Assembly: GCA_902478395.1 (NCBI GenBank)
Contig: CABSKZ010000073.1
Location: 1 to 10,678, forward strand
Reading direction: 5' to 3'
Length of the DNA: 10,678 bases
Origin: an uncultured Eubacteriales bacterium
Lineage (GTDB): Bacteria; Bacillota; Clostridia; UBA1381; UBA9506
Part shown: positions 1 through 6,508 of the stretch, piece by piece
Numbering within the stretch: the stretch's first letter is position 1
Layout: each line of letters starts with the position of its first letter
The notes under the pieces: generated by a model
Database searches by the model: none
Told to the model about the DNA's origin: nothing
What the model saw: the letters and a program-made list of their open reading frames with translations, nothing else
Program-made: the position numbers and the translations under genes

Positions 1-2618
1 TTTCCAAGCTCCGCAGTATTTTTCGATTTATAATAGATAAAAACCGGCGCTCCGTTCGAGCGCGCTATTTCATACGGCGACCTCGCCGCTCCACCACCTG
101 GTGTAAGTTCGACCGTCAGACGGTGAACCCAACGGTTAAGTTTTGCGGATACCTCATCATATTCCGCGTCGTTCAGGTATCCAAAAAAGGTTTCGTTCTC
201 CCTGTTTTCGTTTAAAAGCTCTGAAACCTCTTGCTTATAAATGCTGCCCAGCACCCGACACGCGTCGATCCTGTCGGAGCTATCAAGCGAATAGGCGACT
301 AAATCTCCTTGCCGAACCGATGCAAAGTCCGTCCTGTCAGCGATGCCTTCCTGAACAAGCGGCGAAACCGTGTACGTTTTTTCCTTATCTTTTGTCATGA
401 GTACAAACTTGTACACCTCGCAACCGTTTTCATCAATGGTTTTATTGGCTTGGTTCACCATAGCCACATCGCTTTTGGAAGAAATGATGCCCGGGTTGCC
501 TGCAGACATTGTAATTTCCACCACAATCAAGCCCGCCGTTTTGGTATCCTTGTCCTTATCAAACGCAGCCACACTATACCACTGTCCGTTATTCATCTCG
601 ACACGGACCAGATAGTCGTCGTCCGAGGGGCTGTAAGACTCCCCGCCGTCTGGTGCTTTCGGAATGCAGACCGTTCTGGTGTGCTCATCTACGCCAAAGC
701 CGACACTGACTGTGCTGCCGCCGAATGTACGCTCATAAGAATTATATACGCGGCTACCGTGATCTCCGATCTGTTCCGGCTCAGTTAGCCGTACGATTTC
801 TCCCTTAGAATTATACCTAACCTGATAGGCATTTCCTTGGATGATACCCGCTGCCGTCTCACTCGAGCAGACGCGGCTTTCGCCGTCAGCGCTGACAAGT
901 GTCACCTTGTCGGCAAGTGCTACAATCCGCACTGCCTCGTTGCGGCAGGAAAGCACAGCAATGGTCTTCGTCTCCCCGCCCTCTTCATTTTCTACCTCCT
1001 CCTGCTTCTCCGACAGGAGGTCGGGAATCAAGAGCTTTACCTGGTAATCCTTAGAAATACCGCTATTTCCGGCGGACACGCCGACTACATATCCGTAATT
1101 TTCCGTGCCGGATTCTTGCTTAAAAACAATTTCTCCATAGGCTGAAAGGAACACCGTGGTTTCTTCACCGACCGAAAACCGTTCGACATAATTGGCTTCT
1201 TCTACGCGATAGAGATCCTCGTCGATGCGGATCTCATCCTTATTGATTTCTGTGACTGTTCCACTGACGCGTCTGCGGCTTATTTTGGCCGTCACCCTTG
1301 TTTCATCAGTGCTGACGGCAACCGTCAGCACGTCGCCCGCTCTTACCTCCGATGGCGCGACTGCTGTGCCGTCCTCGTCATATACGCTGACAAACAGATT
1401 CGTATCAGATGGATCAAGCTCTAAATTCTTTTGTCCGCCGACCGTGAAACCATTTCGAAAATAGACAACTGTGTTTGGCTCCATCACACTTTCCACGACT
1501 GCGCTCTCATATTCCTCCGCTAGAATGACTTCCATTTCCCCGTCATTGTCATTATCAATGAAGGTAACGGAGCCGCGCTGAAGTCTGGTTAGGTTTGCAG
1601 CGGTCCAATTAATCTCCATCTGCCGGTTCCGTACAACAACGGCATCAGAACGGATGGAGAGCGTTTCATTCCCGTTACGCTCCGTTTCAATCTCAAACTC
1701 TACGCGGTTCACGTCCGCTTTGATTATATCCTTCACGTCAATGGTATAAATCTGATTTTTCGTATCTGGACGAACCCGTTCCACGCGTTCCGTCCCGCCC
1801 CAGTCATCAGTATAGACATAATAGTCGACCCGCTGGCCTATGTACGCCCTGGCAGATGTATCCGCAAGGTCATAGAGCTTTCCATCAATCTGAATCTTGT
1901 TCTCCGTCATATTGGCAACCGGTGCGATCAGCCAGGTGTCCACTGTCGCGGTAACGATACCGGTACGTTTCTCAAGTCCTGCTGAAAGTTGGTTCGCAAA
2001 CTGGTTTCGCAGAGTATTTCCCCGCTCCTTTTCATAGCCGGAGCCATTCATGACCATCCGGTCCACATCTAACGCATTCTCCACCATTCGGAGGAGGTCA
2101 CTCAGTGTCAGCTCGACACCTGTTGTTTCAATGCGGTTAAACAAGCCAAGCTGAGCCGCAACGGCCATAAAGCCGTCCGGATAACCGCCGCCCTGCTGTG
2201 CCGGCACCGAATACCCCAGAGCCGCGACGACGACTTTCGCCGCCTGTTGACGAGTCACCAACCCCTCCGGATCAAACAGAGAATTGCCGACGCCGCCGAT
2301 CAGATTCAACCCCGCCAAAAGTTCTATTTCTGCACGCGCCTCGTGCCCATCCGGAACATCCGTGAAACGCGAGGGCGTACTCACCGACTGCGCCGCGCTG
2401 TCAAGTCCCAGCATCCGCACAATATAGCCGCAGAAATCTGCACGGGTAACATTTCCCTGCAGGTCCTTCGGCTCTTCTTTCAGAATACCCAGTGATACGA
2501 GGTCAAACACGACAGAATCAATGTCCCCCGTCTTTGCGAAAACGGAAGAGGTGCAAAGCAGCATCAGCACAGCCAGCGCTGACGCAACAAGCCTCCCTTT
2601 GTTCATTGCCCATTTCAT
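1..2618 (-). CDS. SLH-domain surface protein, C-terminus beyond the left edge
   Basis: This is a large open frame of 872 codons without a stop that runs off the left edge. The start is ATG at 2618, 13 bases after AAAAAGGAG; an in-frame ATG at 2606 is an alternative. Residues 1-28 form a signal peptide: Lys/Arg, then a hydrophobic stretch (LVASALAVLMLL), then a cut after VFA. Three S-layer homology segments follow, at about 36-72 (VTRADFCGYIVRMLGL), 84-136 (FTDVPD...EIELLAGLNLIGG...VTRQQAAKVVVAALGY) and 146-187. SLH domains are known to bind pyruvylated cell-wall polymers, so the protein should sit on the outer face of the wall. From about 215 onward it is mostly beta-rich, with divergent repeats of the form IxIDGxxYxL...GxxVxxYxxxxGxIV (about 240-280, 460-500 and 565-610). 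I do not recognise an enzyme domain. A DNDNDG loop near 355-360 looks like a short calcium loop. Confident as an SLH protein; function unknown. Confidence 0.88.
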   Translation of the reverse strand, partial: MKWAMNKGRLVASALAVLMLLCTSSVFAKTGDIDSVVFDLVSLGILKEEPKDLQGNVTRADFCGYIVRMLGLDSAAQSVSTPSRFTDVPDGHEARAEIELLAGLNLIGGVGNSLFDPEGLVTRQQAAKVVVAALGYSVPAQQGGGYPDGFMAVAAQLGLFNRIETTGVELTLSDLLRMVENALDVDRMVMNGSGYEKERGNTLRNQFANQLSAGLEKRTGIVTATVDTWLIAPVANMTENKIQIDGKLYDLADTSARAYIGQRVDYYVYTDDWGGTERVERVRPDTKNQIYTIDVKDIIKADVNRVEFEIETERNGNETLSIRSDAVVVRNRQMEINWTAANLTRLQRGSVTFIDNDNDGEMEVILAEEYESAVVESVMEPNTVVYFRNGFTVGGQKNLELDPSDTNLFVSVYDEDGTAVAPSEVRAGDVLTVAVSTDETRVTAKISRRRVSGTVTEINKDEIRIDEDLYRVEEANYVERFSVGEETTVFLSAYGEIVFKQESGTENYGYVVGVSAGNSGISKDYQVKLLIPDLLSEKQEEVENEEGGETKTIAVLSCRNEAVRIVALADKVTLVSADGESRVCSSETAAGIIQGNAYQVRYNSKGEIVRLTEPEQIGDHGSRVYNSYERTFGGSTVSVGFGVDEHTRTVCIPKAPDGGESYSPSDDDYLVRVEMNNGQWYSVAAFDKDKDTKTAGLIVVEITMSAGNPGIISSKSDVAMVNQANKTIDENGCEVYKFVLMTKDKEKTYTVSPLVQEGIADRTDFASVRQGDLVAYSLDSSDRIDACRVLGSIYKQEVSELLNENRENETFFGYLNDAEYDEVSAKLNRWVHRLTVELTPGGGAARSPYEIARSNGAPVFIYYKSKNTAELG

Positions 2619-2643
2619 CAAATCCTATCAACTCCTTTTTTCC

Positions 2644-2673
2644 ATCATAACATCTCGTGTTTTTTGTTGTCAA
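2644..2673 (-). promoter_or_regulatory. Sigma-A type promoter of the SLH gene
   Basis: On the minus strand the -35 is a perfect TTGACA (2668-2673) and the -10 is TATGAT (2644-2649), with an 18-bp spacer. Transcription would start near 2637, inside the AAAAAGGAG ribosome site, which gives a leader of only about 20 bases. The promoter lies between the stop of the LplC-like permease (2691) and the SLH start (2618), and I see no terminator in that gap. The SLH gene can therefore be expressed on its own as well as by read-through from the transporter operon. Confidence 0.65.
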
Positions 2674-2690
2674 AGGAAATTATTTCTTCT

Positions 2691-3572
2691 TTAACCCTTT
2701 ACGGACCCTACCATAACGCCCTTAACAAAATATTTCTGCAAAAATGGGTAAATTGCCAAAATTGGAAGCGTCGCTACAATGACGGTAGCGTATTTGATCG
2801 TTTCAGCGATCTGTGGGTTGTCTCCTTCCAGCAGAGTGCTGCCGACTCCCTGCGTCGATTTTTGGATCAGTATCTCCCGCAGCACAAGCTGGATCGGGAA
2901 CATTTCTCTGTCCTTGATAAAGATCATCGCATGGAACCACGCATTCCACTGTCCTACTCCATAATATAGGATGATGACCGCTACCGTGGGCATTGTCACC
3001 GGCAGCACGATGCGAAACAGGATGATTAAATCATTTGCCCCATCGATTCTTGCGGATTCCTCCAACGATTTTGATATTTCGGCAAACGCCGTCCGCATGA
3101 TGATGACGTTGAACGTATTGATGGCGACTGGCAGAATTAGTGCAAAATAGGTGTCCATCATCCCCAGATTTTTCACGGTCAGGTAAAACGGGATCAACCC
3201 GCCGGAGAAAAACATGGTGAAGACGATGAGCATCATAAAACCGCGCCTGAGACAGATATTGCCTCGCGACAGAAAGTACGCGCCAAAAACTGTCAAAACT
3301 ACGCTGATGCACACACCCGAAAGCACAATGATGATGGTATTCAGATAACTTCTCATGATGATCGGATAGTCGAACACCGCGCGGTAAGAATCCAAGTTGA
3401 AGCCAAGCGGCACGAGCAGCACCCCGCTGTGCGCGACCAACTGGTTGGAATTGCTGAGCGAAGCCATCAGCACATAGTAGAGCGGATAGACACAGACGAT
3501 CATCAGCAAAATCATAAAAATGGTATTACAGACGCGAAAAATAATGTCACCCATACTCGGTTTTAGTTTCAT
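2691..3572 (-). CDS. Carbohydrate ABC transporter permease, LplC/MalG-like
   Basis: This 293-residue inner-membrane permease is the second of two that form the sugar channel, and its length is normal for LplC-type proteins. About six membrane segments are visible, at roughly 13-35, 78-100, 111-131, 143-162, 190-212 and 260-280. The EAA loop that docks on the ATPase is clear at 171-195: EESARIDGANDLIILFRIVL followed by PVTMP. The C-terminus KYFVKGVMVGSVKG is typical of the family. The start ATG at 3572 has AGAAGGAG eight bases upstream. The gene follows the LplB-like permease with a 55-bp gap, so it is cotranscribed with it. LplC-type permeases usually serve binding proteins for plant or host oligosaccharides; the substrate cannot be read from the sequence. 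Confident on family. Confidence 0.95.
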   Translation of the reverse strand: MKLKPSMGDIIFRVCNTIFMILLMIVCVYPLYYVLMASLSNSNQLVAHSGVLLVPLGFNLDSYRAVFDYPIIMRSYLNTIIIVLSGVCISVVLTVFGAYFLSRGNICLRRGFMMLIVFTMFFSGGLIPFYLTVKNLGMMDTYFALILPVAINTFNVIIMRTAFAEISKSLEESARIDGANDLIILFRIVLPVTMPTVAVIILYYGVGQWNAWFHAMIFIKDREMFPIQLVLREILIQKSTQGVGSTLLEGDNPQIAETIKYATVIVATLPILAIYPFLQKYFVKGVMVGSVKG

Positions 3573-3627
3573 TTCTGAGTCTCCTTCTAATTCGTATAAA
3601 AACCTTACAGCCGACCATTTCTACCAG

Positions 3628-4584
3628 TTACCACAGGCTTGTTTCGCCAACCGCGCGGCTGATCCGGTTAGCGAGATAAATAAAGATAAAATTACAGACA
3701 GAATTAAACAGGCCGACCGCCGTGGAGTAACTGTAGTTCGATTCCAACAGCCCCTTCCGATAAACATAGCTGGATATGATATCCGCCGTTTCATAGGTCG
3801 TCGGGTTGTAAAGCAAGATGATTTTCTCATACCCCACATTCAGGATCGATCCGATGTTTAAGATCAGCATGATAATAATCGTCGGCATCAGACACGGGAT
3901 CGTAATATGAATCATTTGTTTCCAGCGCCCCGCACCGTCGATGACGGCGGCTTCATAATATTCCTGATTGATACCGGTCAGTACCGCAATATAAAGGATC
4001 GAGCTCCAGCCGATGTTCTGCCAGATGCCGGAAATTACATAAATCGCCCTGAAATACTGCGGTTCCTGCAAATAACTTATCCTCGTTCCGGTGAACACGC
4101 TGACGATATCGTTGATCAACCCGTCCGACATCAAGAAACTTTTGATGATTCCGCACACCACCACCAACGAGATGAAATAGGGGAAATAAGAGACAGTCTG
4201 TACGATTCGCTTAAATTTCGTGTTTCTGATTTCATTTAAAAGCAGCGCTAAAATGATTGGTGCAGGAAAGCCGAACAGCAAATTTAAGAAGCTGATTTTC
4301 AGTGTATTTCCCACAATACGCCAAAAATAAAAGTCTTTAAAAAATGCCTCGAAGTGCTTGAATCCTGCCCACTTGCTCCCCAGAATTCCCGCGATCGGCG
4401 AAAAATCCTTAAACGCGATAATTGCGCCGTACATTGGCACATAGCAAAAAATCACATAGAACGCCATAACGGGAATCATCATCAGATACGCCCATTTGTA
4501 TTGCCGGTAGTCCCTGCCAAGCCGGTAAAAATAACTTGTTTTCTTAGGCGCGGCGGACAGGGCGCCGTTTATTTTGTTTTGCAT
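3628..4584 (-). CDS. Sugar ABC transporter permease, LplB-like
   Basis: This 318-residue inner-membrane permease is the first of the pair, and its length is typical of LplB proteins. The N-terminus has the family pattern of a basic stretch (RLGRDYRQYKWAYLM), then a first membrane helix with VIFCYVPMYGAIIAFKDFSP at about 44-63, then SKWAGFKHFEAFF. Further helices lie near 95-117, 130-150, 180-200, 230-250 and 286-306. The EAA loop is at 209-234 (YYEAAVIDGAGRWKQMIHIT, then IPCLMP). The stop of the binding-protein gene and this ATG are separated by 22 bp, which indicates tight cotranscription. The likely ribosome site is AAAGGA about 13 bases before the ATG, a rather long spacing. With the LplC-like partner it should form the translocation channel. 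Confident. Confidence 0.95.
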   Translation of the reverse strand: MQNKINGALSAAPKKTSYFYRLGRDYRQYKWAYLMMIPVMAFYVIFCYVPMYGAIIAFKDFSPIAGILGSKWAGFKHFEAFFKDFYFWRIVGNTLKISFLNLLFGFPAPIILALLLNEIRNTKFKRIVQTVSYFPYFISLVVVCGIIKSFLMSDGLINDIVSVFTGTRISYLQEPQYFRAIYVISGIWQNIGWSSILYIAVLTGINQEYYEAAVIDGAGRWKQMIHITIPCLMPTIIIMLILNIGSILNVGYEKIILLYNPTTYETADIISSYVYRKGLLESNYSYSTAVGLFNSVCNFIFIYLANRISRAVGETSLW

Positions 4585-4606
4585 TTGCTGATCCCAGTCC
4601 TTTCGA

Positions 4607-6172
4607 CTAACGCTTATTGTAACGTTCGTAAGATGCCTGTTTCAGTTCCAACACACGTGGCAGCCCCATTGTATTTAGCTGTTCAAGATAAGCGTCAAAC
4701 TGGTCAAGGCTTTCTTTTCCGAACAGGAATCTGAAAAACATCTCATCCGTATAAGTCTTGACCGTATTGTCCAGATTTGCGGCCTCCTGTGATTCTTCGG
4801 CAGTCGGCAGTACTGTCGGCAGCAGATGTGCGTCCATATTGGTCCGAGACCAAGTTTCAATCGCGTCCTTCTGCTCCTGTGACTGCATCCGTTGTTCATA
4901 CATCCGGTAATCCTGAATGCAGGCGTTCTGTGTCATGGAGCCTATATATCGGGATATCCCCGCACCAAGGTCGCCCTGTTTGTAGTCGTACATTGCCTGC
5001 GTGAAAGTCGGGTAGCCGTTCACCATCGAATAGGACTCGCCCTCTATCCCAAAATTATAATAGAGGCTGCCCTCCTCGCTGTAAGCGTAATCAAGGAAAC
5101 GTGCCGCAAGCTCCATATTCTTGCAGTTTGACGAGATCGCCGCCGCAAAACCATTGTATTGGTTTTCCTTGTAGCCGAACTCGCTCTGTTTCCCTTTGGT
5201 AAGCACCGGATACGGCAGCGCAACGAGCGAATATCCCGGATCAGCCGCTTTTCCCGCCGTAAGCCAAGTTCCCATTGTCCCGCCGGTTCCTAACGCAACA
5301 CCACCCTTGCCTGTTGTCATTTTAGAGTTGATGATGCTCGCGTCAATTGATGCAACGTCCTGATCGATCAGCCCCTCTTGATACCATTGGCTCATTTTTG
5401 TGAGGAAGTCCTTATACTGCGGCGTCGCCCGTCCATACACAACCTTACCGTCTTCAATATAGTATTCCGGCCATGTGTCAAACGCGGAGGCAAAATACAG
5501 CATTTCACTGCCGACGCACAACGGCGACTCCACGCCCATCTCTTTATATTTTTTTAACATGACCTCCCACTCGTCGATCGTTTCCGGAATTGTGAGACCT
5601 GCTTCTTCTAAAAAATCTTTTCTAGTCACCGGGCCACGGTAAGTCGTGAGCCGGTTATCGTCCCGGATAAACGGGAAACCGTAATAGTCGCCCTTGTCTG
5701 TTTTGGCCATCTTCGCAATTTCAGAATGTTCATTTAAATATTTCGTCAGATTTGGAGCATATTTCTCAAACACATCGTTCAGCGGCATGATGTATTTTTC
5801 CGATATATACTTCGCCGGTCCCCCGGAAACACTTGTCCACGCATAGGCCACGATATCCGGCAGATCGCCCGATGCCATCAGCAGATTGAAGGCTTCCACG
5901 CCCTGTCCTCCAGTAACGAAAGTCATATCCAAATTGACCCCCGTCTTTTCCATTAATCCTTTGTAAAACGGCTGATCCCTGAAAGATTTGTAATCCTGAT
6001 TTGCCGGGGTATCCGTCCAGAAGGTCAGGGTTTCGTCCGTCTGGATCGGATACCCCTCTCCGTAGCCCGCCGTCTGTTCCTCCCCTCCGGAATTATTTTT
6101 CCCGCAGGCGGCGGTCGTACCAACCAACAACATTACGCCCATCAGGAATGCGATCCCTTTTTTACCTCTCAT
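4607..6172 (-). CDS. Extracellular substrate-binding lipoprotein, LplA-like
   Basis: This 521-residue lipoprotein captures the sugar outside the cell and hands it to the two permeases. I chose ATG 6172 because AAAGGCGGG sits just upstream and the protein then begins with a proper signal peptide (MRGKKGIAFLMGVMLLVG). The in-frame ATG at 6205 lies inside a palindrome and has no ribosome site. A lipobox-like TAAC places the lipidated Cys at residue 23, followed by a flexible GKNNSGGEEQ linker. Family signatures are FNLLMASGDLPDIVAYAW (about 95-112), the RKDFLEEAGLTIPETIDEWE stretch (about 184-203), and a mature size near the 500 residues usual for LplA/YtcQ-type proteins. It is the first gene of a three-gene operon driven by the promoter at 6238-6266. 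B. subtilis relatives take up galacturonan-type oligosaccharides; the ligand here is unknown. Confidence 0.94.
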   Translation of the reverse strand: MRGKKGIAFLMGVMLLVGTTAACGKNNSGGEEQTAGYGEGYPIQTDETLTFWTDTPANQDYKSFRDQPFYKGLMEKTGVNLDMTFVTGGQGVEAFNLLMASGDLPDIVAYAWTSVSGGPAKYISEKYIMPLNDVFEKYAPNLTKYLNEHSEIAKMAKTDKGDYYGFPFIRDDNRLTTYRGPVTRKDFLEEAGLTIPETIDEWEVMLKKYKEMGVESPLCVGSEMLYFASAFDTWPEYYIEDGKVVYGRATPQYKDFLTKMSQWYQEGLIDQDVASIDASIINSKMTTGKGGVALGTGGTMGTWLTAGKAADPGYSLVALPYPVLTKGKQSEFGYKENQYNGFAAAISSNCKNMELAARFLDYAYSEEGSLYYNFGIEGESYSMVNGYPTFTQAMYDYKQGDLGAGISRYIGSMTQNACIQDYRMYEQRMQSQEQKDAIETWSRTNMDAHLLPTVLPTAEESQEAANLDNTVKTYTDEMFFRFLFGKESLDQFDAYLEQLNTMGLPRVLELKQASYERYNKR

Positions 6173-6202
6173 AAAATTCCCGCCTTTCGATATAATCTGT
6201 AT

Positions 6203-6216
6203 CATGCCGCGGCATG
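6203..6216. promoter_or_regulatory. 14-bp perfect palindrome in the lplA-like leader (candidate operator)
   Basis: CATGCCGCGGCATG reads the same on both strands. It sits about 15-28 bases after the predicted start of transcription (about 6231) and 30 bp before the ATG at 6172. A second, overlapping inverted pair, GCCGC (6206-6210) and GCGGC (6216-6220), is also present. It is GC-rich within an otherwise AT-richer region. It could be a repressor site or a leader hairpin (CAUGC, CGCG loop, GCAUG). Confidence 0.45.
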
Positions 6217-6237
6217 CGGCCCGTTCTTACGAGTATT

Positions 6238-6266
6238 ATTGTAGCAGTTCCAGTGTATGGTGTAAA
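6238..6266 (-). promoter_or_regulatory. Promoter of the lplA-like transporter operon
   Basis: On the minus strand the -35 is TTTACA (6261-6266) and the -10 is TACAAT (6238-6243), with an ideal 17-bp spacer. The predicted start is near 6231, which gives a leader of about 59 bases before the ATG at 6172. The boxes each differ from consensus at one base, so the promoter may have noticeable basal activity and be boosted by an activator bound upstream. Confidence 0.65.
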
Positions 6267-6295
6267 TCCTCCTTTTCTCAGATCATCGTCCATAT

Positions 6296-6323
6296 CGGAA
6301 AACTTTTCGTTTAGGCGGAAAAC
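6296..6323. promoter_or_regulatory. Two direct repeats 20 bp apart (candidate AraC-family operator)
   Basis: CGGAAAAC occurs at 6296-6303 and again at 6316-6323, in the same orientation and 20 bp start to start, which puts both copies on about the same face of the helix. AraC-family proteins carry two helix-turn-helix units and commonly bind direct half-sites about two turns apart upstream of a -35. This pair lies 29 bp upstream of the transporter -35 and 66 bp upstream of the regulator -35, between the two divergent promoters. Binding by the neighbouring regulator is inference. Confidence 0.4.
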
Positions 6324-6389
6324 CGGAGTATTTTATATCTTCAATTTCCCAACTCAATCTTCAAATCCTAAGATTTTGCCCTGTATTGA

Positions 6390-6418
6390 TTGTCAAATAC
6401 GCTGGATTATTGTATAAT
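6390..6418 (+). promoter_or_regulatory. Promoter of the AraC-family sensor gene
   Basis: The -35 is TTGTCA (6390-6395) and the -10 is a perfect TATAAT (6413-6418), with a 17-bp spacer. The predicted start is near 6425, giving a leader of about 84 bases. The promoter also rules out the long upstream extension of the regulator frame (a TTG at 6386), because that would place codons inside the -35 and -10. Confidence 0.72.
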
Positions 6419-6424
6419 GATTCC

Positions 6425-6491
6425 CATAGGGTAATATGCCGCAAACGTATGTGTTTCATGCGTCCGCGCACCCTATCCCGGTGTGGGATAG
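6425..6491 (+). promoter_or_regulatory. Structured 5' leader of the regulator gene with two competing folds
   Basis: Three paired elements can be read. ATAGGGT (6426-6432) pairs with ACCCTAT (6470-6476). Inside that is a small hairpin, CGTATG (6446-6451) with CATGCG (6457-6462). A separate hairpin, CTATCCC (6473-6479) with GGGATAG (6485-6491) around loop GGTGT, ends seven bases before the AAAGG ribosome site (6498-6502). The first and third share 6473-6476, so they cannot form together. This could be a switch in translation or only a chance fold. Confidence 0.3.
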
Positions 6492-6508
6492 AAATTGAAA
6501 GGCAGGGA

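Noticed and set aside
143..2495. Several plus-strand open frames of 60-160 residues over the left quarter
   Set aside because: They are shadows of the long uninterrupted minus-strand SLH gene, lack ribosome sites and have low-quality composition.
2553..2558. Cys at residue 22 of the SLH protein as a lipoprotein site
   Set aside because: The residues before it (LMLL) do not fit a lipobox, which needs a small residue just before Cys, while VFA at 26-28 is a good ordinary cleavage site.
3031..5131. Open frames of 60-130 residues on either strand across the transporter genes
   Set aside because: They overlap fully with clearly recognised permease and binding-protein genes and have no support of their own.
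6173..6205. ATG 6205 as start of the binding protein
   Set aside because: It lies inside the palindrome without a ribosome site and would bury the signal peptide behind 11 extra residues.
6386..6508. Upstream extension of the regulator from a TTG at 6386 (41 extra residues)
   Set aside because: The TTG has no ribosome site and these codons would overlap the -35 and -10 of a clear promoter; ATG 6509 has a good ribosome site.
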